A stretch of 34,755 nt of DNA, taken from the NCBI GenBank assembly GCA_019752295.1, contig JAIEMK010000064.1:1-34755 (forward strand), written 5' to 3'. A program made the position numbers and the translations under genes. The notes under the pieces were generated by a model, which did no database searches, was not told the DNA's origin, and worked only from the letters and a program-made list of their open reading frames with translations. Positions 25,795 to 33,389 of this stretch are shown here, in pieces; within the stretch, counting starts at the first letter, position 1; every line of letters starts with the position of its first letter. The stretch comes from Chitinophagaceae bacterium. GTDB lineage: Bacteria > Bacteroidota > Bacteroidia > Chitinophagales > Chitinophagaceae.

Positions 25795-26433
25795 ATGACG
25801 ATGTATTCATACGAGAAATTGTTAGCAGAAAACAAGATCTGGGCGGCAGAGCAGGTTGCCCGCGACCCCGAATATTTCTCAAGACTGGTAGACATTCAGC
25901 ATCCCGAATTTATGTGGATTGGTTGTAGCGATAGCAGGGTGCCTGCAAATGAATTGACCGGCTCGCAGCCGGGAGAGATCTTTGTTCATCGAAATGTGGC
26001 AAATATGGTAGTACATACCGATTTGAATATGCTGAGTGTTTTGCAATTTGCCGTAGAAGTACTAAAAGTGAAACACATTATTGTGTGCGGACATTACGGT
26101 TGTGGTGGTGTGAAGGCGGCAATGACACAAAAAAGTCTGGGGCTCATTAATAAATGGTTGCGCAATATCAAAGACGTATATCGTTTTCACAGAAAAGAAG
26201 TAGATGCAATTGAAGATGAAACCTTGCGTGTAAATAAATTGGTTGAGCTGAATGTGAAAGAACAAGTAATGAATCTGGCAAAAACTTCCATTGTTCAGGC
26301 TGCTTGGAAAACCGAAAACAGACCTGATCTACATGGTTGGGTCTACGATTTGCACGACGGAATTATTAAACCGGTCTTTGAAATTAATGCCGGAGAACAT
26401 ATTGATGCCTTATATGAATATGATAATCTATAA
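25795..26433 (+). CDS. can: Beta-class carbonic anhydrase
   Basis: Zinc enzyme that interconverts CO2 and bicarbonate in the cytoplasm, supplying bicarbonate for carboxylases. 212 residues, typical for the class. Zinc ligands are Cys44, His100 and Cys103, with the Asp46-Arg48 pair in GCSDSRVP. VHRNVANMV and the HYGCGGVKAA motif are conserved. Start at ATG 25795; a second ATG at 25801 is also possible. It stands alone between the fabG terminator and the TonB receptor. The symbol follows E. coli usage. Confidence 0.94.
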   Translation: MTMYSYEKLLAENKIWAAEQVARDPEYFSRLVDIQHPEFMWIGCSDSRVPANELTGSQPGEIFVHRNVANMVVHTDLNMLSVLQFAVEVLKVKHIIVCGHYGCGGVKAAMTQKSLGLINKWLRNIKDVYRFHRKEVDAIEDETLRVNKLVELNVKEQVMNLAKTSIVQAAWKTENRPDLHGWVYDLHDGIIKPVFEINAGEHIDALYEYDNL

Positions 26434-26554
26434 TATTTAACCCTCTCTTATTTCGCATTAAATGGATTTAAATATGATTAAAAATCAATCGATTAGCCGT
26501 TTTGAGACGATAAGTTGATTAATTTTTGGTTAATTTGTCGCGAAATCAATTAAT

Positions 26555-29401
26555 ATGAAGAATATCAAATCAATTTTCCTGATTTTGGGAATGATTCTCG
26601 TTTCTTATGGTTTGTTCGCTCAAGCGAAAACCATTACCGGAACTATCAAGGATAGTAAGGGTCAGCCTCTTGAGGGCGCAGCAATCAGAAACAAGAACAC
26701 AGGTGCAAGCAGCACATCTGCTAAAGATGGTGCTTTTACCATCAAGGTAAGTTCTTCTGATGTTTTGTCTATCAGTTCCATCGGATACCAATCTATTAAT
26801 GTAAAAGCGAATAGCAATTCGTTTGTAATTGTATTGCAGGACGAAGCTATCGAATTGCAGGAAGTGGTTTTATTGGGAAGCAGAAAAGGAGGTCGTGTAA
26901 AAACTGAGTCTGCAGTTCCTGTTGACGTTATCAATATCAATCAGGCGGGAGTACCAACAGCAAAAATGGATCTTACTTCCGTTTTGAATTATGCGGCACC
27001 GTCTTTTAATTACAATAAGCAATCCGGAGCTGATGGTGCAGACCATATTGATTTGGGTACATTGCGCGGACTGGGTCCTGATCAGACCTTGGTTTTGATC
27101 AATGGAAAGAGAAGGCATCAAACCGCATTCGTTGCTTTATTTGGAACAAGGGGTCGAGGTAATTCAGGTGTTGATCTGAATGCATTTCCTCAATCGGCTG
27201 TAGATAAGGTTGAAATATTAAGAGATGGTGCATCGGCTCAATATGGTTCAGATGCAATGGCGGGCGTTATCAATTTGATGTTGAAAAAAGATACCAATCA
27301 TTGGAGTATTAATGCAGGATGGTCGGGCTACGACGATACTAAATACAATTCCTATAAAACCCGTGCTACAAAAAGATATGTATACAGTAATCCTATCGAT
27401 GGAGGCACATTCGCTTTCTCTGCAAATAATGGGGTGAAGATTGGTAAGAAAGGTGGATTCATCAATGTATCGTTCGACTTCCTGAATCAGGCAAAGACTT
27501 TCAGACAGGTTGCTGATACCAATGTAATGACTAACCCCAATGCGCAAATTCTAAATTCAGGAAGAAGGGCATTTGGTGATGGGTCGATTACCACTGCCGG
27601 TGCAATGTTTAACATGGAAATTCCTACCGATGCAAAAACTACATTTTATGCATTTGGTGGATATAATTATAAGAAATCGGATGCTTATGCATACAGCAGA
27701 AACTGGAGTGCAAGACCCGATCGTTTTCCGGTAACTTCTAGCGGCGCAAGAATTGATGTACCGAGTATTATGACAACAGATATAGATGGTGAAACTTGGT
27801 ATAACCCACATATTCAAACCATCATTAAAGACATTTCTTTATCTGCCGGAATTAAAGGTGTTACAAAGAACGACTGGAGTTGGGATTTGAGCAATACAAT
27901 CGGAAGAAATGATTTTCATTATTATGGAGATAAAACTTTTAATGCTTCGAATATTGGGAAATCTGCACCCAATCATTTTGATGATGGGGGATTTAATTTT
28001 TTACAGAATACAACCAATTTAGATTTTACAAAATCATTCAAGTCAATTGCTGAAGGATTGAATATTGGTTGGGGAGCTGAATTTCGCTTTGAACAATATG
28101 GTATTTATAAAGGTGAAGAAGGATCTTATATTGGCTATACCAATTCTTTAGGTCAGGCTCCGGGCTCACAAGGCTTTCCGGGATTCAGCCCTTCAGATGT
28201 TGTAAAAGCCAGTCGTACCAATGTAGGCGGCTATATTGATGCGGAATTGAATGTTACAAAAGCTTGGTTATTAGATGGGGCAGTACGCATAGAAAACTAT
28301 TCCGATTTTGGATTTGTAAAAACTTTCAAATTAGCGTCACGATATAAAGTGACAGATAATTTTAATCTTCGCGGATCTATTAGTACCGGCTTCCGTGCGC
28401 CATCATTGCAACAGATTAATTTTAGTAATACCCTTACTTCATTTAGTGGTGGTCAATTGGTACAATCAAGAATTGCTCGCAATAATGATCCTGTTACAAA
28501 ATCTGCGGGAATACCCGATCTGAAACAAGAAACTTCTGTGAATGCAAGTATTGGTTTTGCATGGAAACCTGCCAAAGGATTTACTGTTACGGTAGATGGA
28601 TATTCTGTTAAAGTAAAAGACAGAATCGTTCTCTCGGGCTTGTTTAGCGCGAGCGATAACAGCTTGCCTACAGCATTTACCGATCAGTTAAATAAATTAG
28701 GTGTTGCTACCGCTCAGTTCTTCTCTAACTCTGTGAACACAACCAATACAGGTGTTGATGTTGTTGCAGATTATACTAAGAAATGGAGTAATCAAAGTTT
28801 CAAAATTTTGATAGCCGGAAATATTCAGAAAATGACGGTTGATGCAGTGCATGTTCCGGCAGCATTGAACGATAGTTATCTGCATCAGAAAACATTCTTT
28901 AGCGATCGCGAAGAAGCATTTTTATTAGCTTCTGCTCCTAAAGCAAAAGTTACACTGAACCTGGAATATACAATTGGTAAGATTGGAATGGGCGCACACT
29001 TTACTTATTTCGGAGAACAATCATCAAAAGGGTTTGGATGGACAGGACTTGCCAGCAAGGCAGGAACAAATGGCCCAGGCGATCCGGCTATTTCAGGAAG
29101 TTTTGGAGGTATCGATCCTTATGTTGATATTGATGGGTATAGCGATCAGGTACATGTTACTCCCGAAATATTCAGGTATAGCCCTAAAGTAACAACCGAT
29201 ATTTTTGCTTCTTATAAGTTTTGTAAAGCAGCAAGCTTATTTATTGGCGCTGATAATTTATTCAACGTGCACCCTGATTTTGCAGCAGTTAAAAATGCAA
29301 GGTATGAGGCTTTGGATAATGAAACCGGCGGTCCGTGGGAATCTGTTCAAATGGGATTCAACGGCTTACGTTTATTTGGTAAGTTAGTGTTGAATTTCTA
29401 A
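26555..29401 (+). CDS. TonB-dependent outer membrane receptor with N-terminal carboxypeptidase-regulatory-like domain
   Basis: 948 residues. A signal peptide (MKNIKSIFLILGMILVSYGLFAQ) precedes a CarboxypepD-regulatory-like domain (about 26-105, with GTIKDSKGQPLEGAAI). A plug domain (about 115-245, with LRGLGPDQTLVLINGKRR and VEILRDGASAQYGSDAMAGV) leads into a 22-strand-type barrel ending in LRLFGKLVLNF, the usual terminal Phe. It imports a large or scarce ligand, such as a siderophore, metal complex or glycan, with TonB energy. No SusD partner follows, so it is not of the SusCD pair type. The ligand is unknown. A strong terminator follows. Confidence 0.93.
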   Translation: MKNIKSIFLILGMILVSYGLFAQAKTITGTIKDSKGQPLEGAAIRNKNTGASSTSAKDGAFTIKVSSSDVLSISSIGYQSINVKANSNSFVIVLQDEAIELQEVVLLGSRKGGRVKTESAVPVDVININQAGVPTAKMDLTSVLNYAAPSFNYNKQSGADGADHIDLGTLRGLGPDQTLVLINGKRRHQTAFVALFGTRGRGNSGVDLNAFPQSAVDKVEILRDGASAQYGSDAMAGVINLMLKKDTNHWSINAGWSGYDDTKYNSYKTRATKRYVYSNPIDGGTFAFSANNGVKIGKKGGFINVSFDFLNQAKTFRQVADTNVMTNPNAQILNSGRRAFGDGSITTAGAMFNMEIPTDAKTTFYAFGGYNYKKSDAYAYSRNWSARPDRFPVTSSGARIDVPSIMTTDIDGETWYNPHIQTIIKDISLSAGIKGVTKNDWSWDLSNTIGRNDFHYYGDKTFNASNIGKSAPNHFDDGGFNFLQNTTNLDFTKSFKSIAEGLNIGWGAEFRFEQYGIYKGEEGSYIGYTNSLGQAPGSQGFPGFSPSDVVKASRTNVGGYIDAELNVTKAWLLDGAVRIENYSDFGFVKTFKLASRYKVTDNFNLRGSISTGFRAPSLQQINFSNTLTSFSGGQLVQSRIARNNDPVTKSAGIPDLKQETSVNASIGFAWKPAKGFTVTVDGYSVKVKDRIVLSGLFSASDNSLPTAFTDQLNKLGVATAQFFSNSVNTTNTGVDVVADYTKKWSNQSFKILIAGNIQKMTVDAVHVPAALNDSYLHQKTFFSDREEAFLLASAPKAKVTLNLEYTIGKIGMGAHFTYFGEQSSKGFGWTGLASKAGTNGPGDPAISGSFGGIDPYVDIDGYSDQVHVTPEIFRYSPKVTTDIFASYKFCKAASLFIGADNLFNVHPDFAAVKNARYEALDNETGGPWESVQMGFNGLRLFGKLVLNF

Positions 29402-29417
29402 AATAGTTTTTTGAATG

Positions 29418-29464
29418 ATCTGCGAATTTGCTGCAATTAGTTGTGGCGGTTCGCAGATTTTTTT
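29418..29464 (+). terminator. Intrinsic terminator after the TonB receptor
   Basis: A 9-bp perfect stem, ATCTGCGAA (29418-29426) with TTCGCAGAT (29450-29458), is followed by a run of T. The in-frame TTG at 29441 lies inside this hairpin, which argues that the next gene starts at ATG 29483. Confidence 0.85.
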
Positions 29465-29482
29465 ATCTATAAAACCCTTGCC

Positions 29483-30391
29483 ATGCGTCCTAGAACTAGT
29501 ATCCTATTCTTTGTATTATTTGGTTTAACAACAGCCCTTTCTGCTCAAAATAAAATCGTTGTTTTTCAATCCGATTTCGGTTTGAAAGATGGTGCGGTAT
29601 CTGCAATGAAAGGAGTTGCAATGAGTGTTTCATCCGATTTAAAATTATACGATCTAACACACGAGATTCCGGCTTATAATATCTGGGAAGCCGCATATCG
29701 TTTAGAACAAACCGTTCCTTACTGGCCCGCTGGTACCGTGTTTGTTTCGGTAGTAGACCCGGGTGTGGGCACCGATCGTAAGTCGGTTGTTGTAAAAACC
29801 AAAACCGGTCATTTTATCGTAACACCCGATAATGGAACTCTTACTTTAATTGCATCCTCTTTAGGAATTGCAGAAAGAAGAGAGATTAATGAATCTGTTA
29901 ACAGAAGAAACGGCTCTCAAAAATCTTATACTTTTCACGGAAGAGATGTGTATGCATTTACTGCTGCGAAGCTAGCGTCTGGTACTATCAGTTATGAACA
30001 GGTGGGTGATTTGCTGGCAAATGATGTTGTAAAGATCCCTTACCAAAAAGCAGTAAAAGAAGGAAATATTTTGAAAGGAAATATTTCTATTCTGGATATT
30101 CAATACGGTAATGTATGGACAAATATTCCTTCGGAGTTAGTGCAGGAAATTGGTTTGAAATTTGGGCAAAATCTAAGCGTTCGAATTTATCGTAAGGGAA
30201 TCAAAGTATGGGAGGGACTAGCCCCCTACAGCGAAACTTTTGGCGCTGTGGCAAGGGGTAAAGCTTTGTCGTACCTGAATAGTCTGATGCAATTATCCTT
30301 TGCATTGAATATGGATAGCTTTGCTAAACTGTATCATATCGGCAGCGGAAACGAATGGAGTGTAACGGTGCAGGTTGCAGAAAAAAAATAA
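29483..30391 (+). CDS. SAM hydroxide adenosyltransferase (DUF62) family protein with signal peptide
   Basis: 302 residues. The family hydrolyses S-adenosylmethionine to adenosine and methionine, or halogenates it. The Asp-Arg-His catalytic set is present: Asp92 in VDPGVGTDR, Arg99, and His152 in FHGRDVYAF. An early QSDFGLKDG and PDNGTLTL also match. The N-terminus MRPRTSILFFVLFGLTTALSAQ is a clear signal peptide, so the protein should be exported, which is odd for an enzyme acting on a cytosolic cofactor. The C-terminal domain (about 190-300) is beta-rich as in the family. It follows the TonB receptor, but a terminator intervenes. The stop abuts the convergent permease gene. The physiological substrate is open. 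Confidence 0.88.
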   Translation: MRPRTSILFFVLFGLTTALSAQNKIVVFQSDFGLKDGAVSAMKGVAMSVSSDLKLYDLTHEIPAYNIWEAAYRLEQTVPYWPAGTVFVSVVDPGVGTDRKSVVVKTKTGHFIVTPDNGTLTLIASSLGIAERREINESVNRRNGSQKSYTFHGRDVYAFTAAKLASGTISYEQVGDLLANDVVKIPYQKAVKEGNILKGNISILDIQYGNVWTNIPSELVQEIGLKFGQNLSVRIYRKGIKVWEGLAPYSETFGAVARGKALSYLNSLMQLSFALNMDSFAKLYHIGSGNEWSVTVQVAEKK

Positions 30392-31804
30392 TCAGTTTCT
30401 TTTTTTGGAGAAAAAATAAATCGGAATCCCCGCACTGGTAATGAATATTCCAAGCAACGAATTGATAATGGGAGCAGTACCATTTCGGTAATTGCTAATG
30501 TCGGTGTATAAAGTTGAACATAAAAAGAAAACTACGAAACAAACAAATAAACAAGGTACAATCGGATAACCCCAAACCTTATAAACTCTGGGTGTATCCT
30601 TCATTCTTTTGCGAAGCAGAAAAACACCCAGTGTGCTCATGCCATAAAAGAACCAGCTCACAAAAATCAACATATCAGTAAGCATATCAAACGATCCGCT
30701 AAATATTAGTATAGTGCTCCATGCAGCATTTAAGATCAATGCATTTCCCGGTGTATTGTATTTTTTTTGTGGCTTACCTGCCCACGCAAACCAACGGTTT
30801 TCTTCACTCATTGCATAAGTAACCCTTGCCGTTGCCAACACATTTGAATTGGTAGTTCCAAGGGTGGAGAGCATTACTAAAAAAGCAATGATGCCGCCGC
30901 CAGCCAAACCCCAGGTAACAGTAGATGCATCAGATGCAACAAAGGGCGAAACAGCCATCTTTTCTATTGGCAGAACATAGATGTAAGCAAGATTTACGAG
31001 TACATAAATAATAATGCAGAACGACAAACTTATAAACAAACTTTTTGGAATATTTTTCTGCGGATCCTTTATTTCGCCTGCAACAAATGTAATATTATTC
31101 CATCCATCATAAGCCCAGAAAGCGCCTGCAATGGCCGCCATATAAGCGGTTACGAGCGCCCAACCATGCGGCATGGAAGGCATAGAATGAAACATATTGT
31201 GCAATGTGCCCTTACCCGAAAACAAAATTCCTCCAATCAATAAAACGATTGCTACCGATTTCATCGCAGTAAGTACACGTTGTAAAGCACCTCCATATGC
31301 AACACTTAAATAGTTTACAAAAGTTAGTATAAGAATTAGTAAAATGGTGAGTAGTTTGACTCCAAAATTTTCGAGGGGATATATATTTCCAACCAACGGA
31401 ATATGTACTGATACAGTTGTTTCAATGGCATTGCTAAAACGGGGTAGCTCCACAAAATAATTTGTATACTGCGAAAACACATAGGCTATAGAAGCATTAC
31501 CTGCGGTATTGAAAACTGCAAAAGCTGCCCACCCATATAGAAAAGCAAATGCATCGCCATACATTTTTTTAAAAAAAACGTACTGACCACCGGTCTCAGG
31601 AAACATAGCAGCAACTTCAGCATTGCTTAATGCACCAAATAATGTGATGATGCCGGCAACAACCCATACACTCACCAATAAAATGGGTGAGCCTAATTGT
31701 GAAGCCATCAGAGCTGGCTTCATAAATATACCTGAACCAATAATGCCACCAATCACCAAAGCAATGGTAGTATTCAAGGAAAGACTGCGTTTGAAAGCGC
31801 TCAT
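30392..31804 (-). CDS. APC-family amino acid permease
   Basis: 470 residues with about twelve membrane segments. The first helix has GGIIGSGIFMKP (19-30), the unwound substrate-binding glycine motif of APC transporters. FWAYDGWNNITFVAGEIK and TNSNVLATARVTYAMSEENR are typical of the L-type (LAT) branch. It takes up or exchanges amino acids; the specific one is unknown. It is convergent with the SAM hydrolase-like gene with no gap at all between the stops. A large hairpin precedes it at 31839-31870. A -7-like TATTTTTA near 31815 is one mismatch from consensus. Confidence 0.92.
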   Translation of the reverse strand: MSAFKRSLSLNTTIALVIGGIIGSGIFMKPALMASQLGSPILLVSVWVVAGIITLFGALSNAEVAAMFPETGGQYVFFKKMYGDAFAFLYGWAAFAVFNTAGNASIAYVFSQYTNYFVELPRFSNAIETTVSVHIPLVGNIYPLENFGVKLLTILLILILTFVNYLSVAYGGALQRVLTAMKSVAIVLLIGGILFSGKGTLHNMFHSMPSMPHGWALVTAYMAAIAGAFWAYDGWNNITFVAGEIKDPQKNIPKSLFISLSFCIIIYVLVNLAYIYVLPIEKMAVSPFVASDASTVTWGLAGGGIIAFLVMLSTLGTTNSNVLATARVTYAMSEENRWFAWAGKPQKKYNTPGNALILNAAWSTILIFSGSFDMLTDMLIFVSWFFYGMSTLGVFLLRKRMKDTPRVYKVWGYPIVPCLFVCFVVFFLCSTLYTDISNYRNGTAPIINSLLGIFITSAGIPIYFFSKKRN

Positions 31805-31838
31805 TTATCTAAAAATAAGAGAAATTCTGGGTATTAAA

Positions 31839-31870
31839 CATTAACCCAAGCTCGAAAGCTGGGGTTAATG
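31839..31870. terminator. Strong intergenic hairpin between YncE-like and permease genes
   Basis: CATTAACCC and AGCT pair with AGCT and GGGTTAATG around a CGAA tetraloop; only one A/G pair is mismatched. It lies 12 nt after the YncE-like stop, fitting a terminator for that minus-strand gene. The T tract beyond is weak (TTTAATA), so attenuation or mRNA 3'-end protection is also possible. Confidence 0.6.
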
Positions 31871-31882
31871 CTAATCTTTGAA

Positions 31883-32905
31883 TTATTTTGTAAAGACCAA
31901 AATCTGAAAGGAGCCGGCAACCATTTTAGGCCTAGTTCCTTTAGGTGCATCAGATGGCACAGCTTCCATGTCTGCAGCAGGCAAATAGAGTCTATGTGTT
32001 TTGGTATCAATGGTGATTGTGCGTGCAGACTTTTTTGTAGTAATTGTTTCGGTCACTGAAAAACTATTAGCACTTAGTTCTTTTACAACAGTTACAGTTC
32101 CTGAACCATTGGATGTAAATATCAAATTGGAAGTTGGATCAAAAGCTGCACCATCGCAACCTTCGCCAATTGGTAATTGCCCAACAATTTTTCCATTACT
32201 TGCATCCATCGCCACCAACAGTTTATCGCAGGTAGCAAAAAGCCTGTTTGTTTTTAAATCAATCACCAAGCCTGTAGGCTCTTCGCCAGGTAAAAGCGAC
32301 CAGTGGTATAGTACCGTATTTTTTACAATATCAACAACTACAATTTCATTTTTGTCTTCACTATTCACATAAAGTTTCCCCATATTATCGCTTACTGCTG
32401 TTTCTGGTTTTCCGCCAACAGGAATGGTAGCAACCACTTTTTCTGTAACCGGATCAATTATCGAAAGGTCTTTACTGCGCCCATTGCAAGTAATAATTTT
32501 CTTAGAGAATGGATCGTACATAATGGCATCAGGATTTTCGCCTGTACTAATCTGCGATAAAACCGCTGCTGTTTTCAAATCAAAAACAGTAACATTATTT
32601 AACCGCCCATTGCTGGTATATCCTTTACCAAGTGAAGGAATAAAAGCAATACCGTGTACACCGGTGGTGTTGGGAATCACACCCAAAGAATCGCCAGTAG
32701 ATTTATCCAGAATATTTACTTGTGTGCCGTGCGATGCATACAGCCTGTTTGATGTTTCATCAACAGCAATATAGTCCCAACCTCCCGCACTCGCAATATG
32801 AAAGGTTTTGGTTAATTTATAGCCACTGGCTTTTTGTGCCGCAATTTGGTTCAGCGAAAACATAAGTGCAGTAATCGCAGTTAATTTAATAAGCAAATTT
32901 TTCAT
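31883..32905 (-). CDS. Secreted YncE-like beta-propeller protein (YVTN repeats)
   Basis: 340 residues. A signal peptide (MKNLLIKLTAITALMFSLNQIAAQ) is followed by about seven propeller blades. Repeated units of the kind NNVTVFDLKTAAVLSQI, DLSIIDPVTEKVVATIPVGG and NEIVVVDIVKN are YVTN/YncE type. Such proteins sit in the periplasm or on the surface and may bind DNA, metal or partner proteins; function is usually unknown. It follows the PepSY-like gene by 36 nt and the RND permease by one gene more, so it is probably in their operon. A hairpin follows it. Confidence 0.87.
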   Translation of the reverse strand: MKNLLIKLTAITALMFSLNQIAAQKASGYKLTKTFHIASAGGWDYIAVDETSNRLYASHGTQVNILDKSTGDSLGVIPNTTGVHGIAFIPSLGKGYTSNGRLNNVTVFDLKTAAVLSQISTGENPDAIMYDPFSKKIITCNGRSKDLSIIDPVTEKVVATIPVGGKPETAVSDNMGKLYVNSEDKNEIVVVDIVKNTVLYHWSLLPGEEPTGLVIDLKTNRLFATCDKLLVAMDASNGKIVGQLPIGEGCDGAAFDPTSNLIFTSNGSGTVTVVKELSANSFSVTETITTKKSARTITIDTKTHRLYLPAADMEAVPSDAPKGTRPKMVAGSFQILVFTK

Positions 32906-32941
32906 ATGGTGTTTGGTTTGGTATTTATTGAAAATGAAATT

Positions 32942-33358
32942 TTAGTCTTTTGATTCTTTGATAAATTTTCCTGTTGCATCAAAAATCACATCCTTTCCTT
33001 TTATAGCTGCTTCAAAATTGGTTGAGCCATCAGCTTTAATGATTTTGGCGCCTGATTTTAAAGGACTATCCTTATAGTGGACCTTAATATAAGTTTGAAT
33101 GGTAGTAGGAAGCTCATTTACTTTCATTTCAATTTCAGTTTCAAGAATTTTTCCAGCAGCATCAACTACCACAGACATTTTCTTTCCATTTTCAACAAAA
33201 TTTACTTCATAATTACCATTTTCTTTTTCGTATTGAATGTTACTGGCACCAGAATGTGCTTTTTCGAATGCTGCTTTTGCGGCTGCCGGTAGTTTAATTT
33301 TTTGTGCAGACGCAATCAGTGATAAGCAGATTGTGGAAACTAAAAAGAGCGTTTTCAT
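32942..33358 (-). CDS. Secreted PepSY-like protein
   Basis: 138 residues. A signal peptide (MKTLFLVSTICLSLIASAQ) precedes two PepSY-like repeats (about 20-75 and 80-135), each with the pattern of a helix then strands ending in a D-x-x-G-K turn (VDAAGKILETE, FDATGKFIKE). Typical of the periplasmic PepSY_like family (PF11396) in Bacteroidota. The role is unknown. These often lie near metal-efflux or two-component genes, as here, 31 nt after an RND permease. No catalytic residues. Confidence 0.82.
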   Translation of the reverse strand: MKTLFLVSTICLSLIASAQKIKLPAAAKAAFEKAHSGASNIQYEKENGNYEVNFVENGKKMSVVVDAAGKILETEIEMKVNELPTTIQTYIKVHYKDSPLKSGAKIIKADGSTNFEAAIKGKDVIFDATGKFIKESKD

Positions 33359-33389
33359 ATTTCAATGATTTTTTTGAAATCAAATCTAA

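Noticed and set aside
29441..29482. TTG start extending the DUF62 protein by 14 residues
   Set aside because: The codon lies in the loop of the terminator hairpin, and the signal peptide starts cleanly at ATG 29483.
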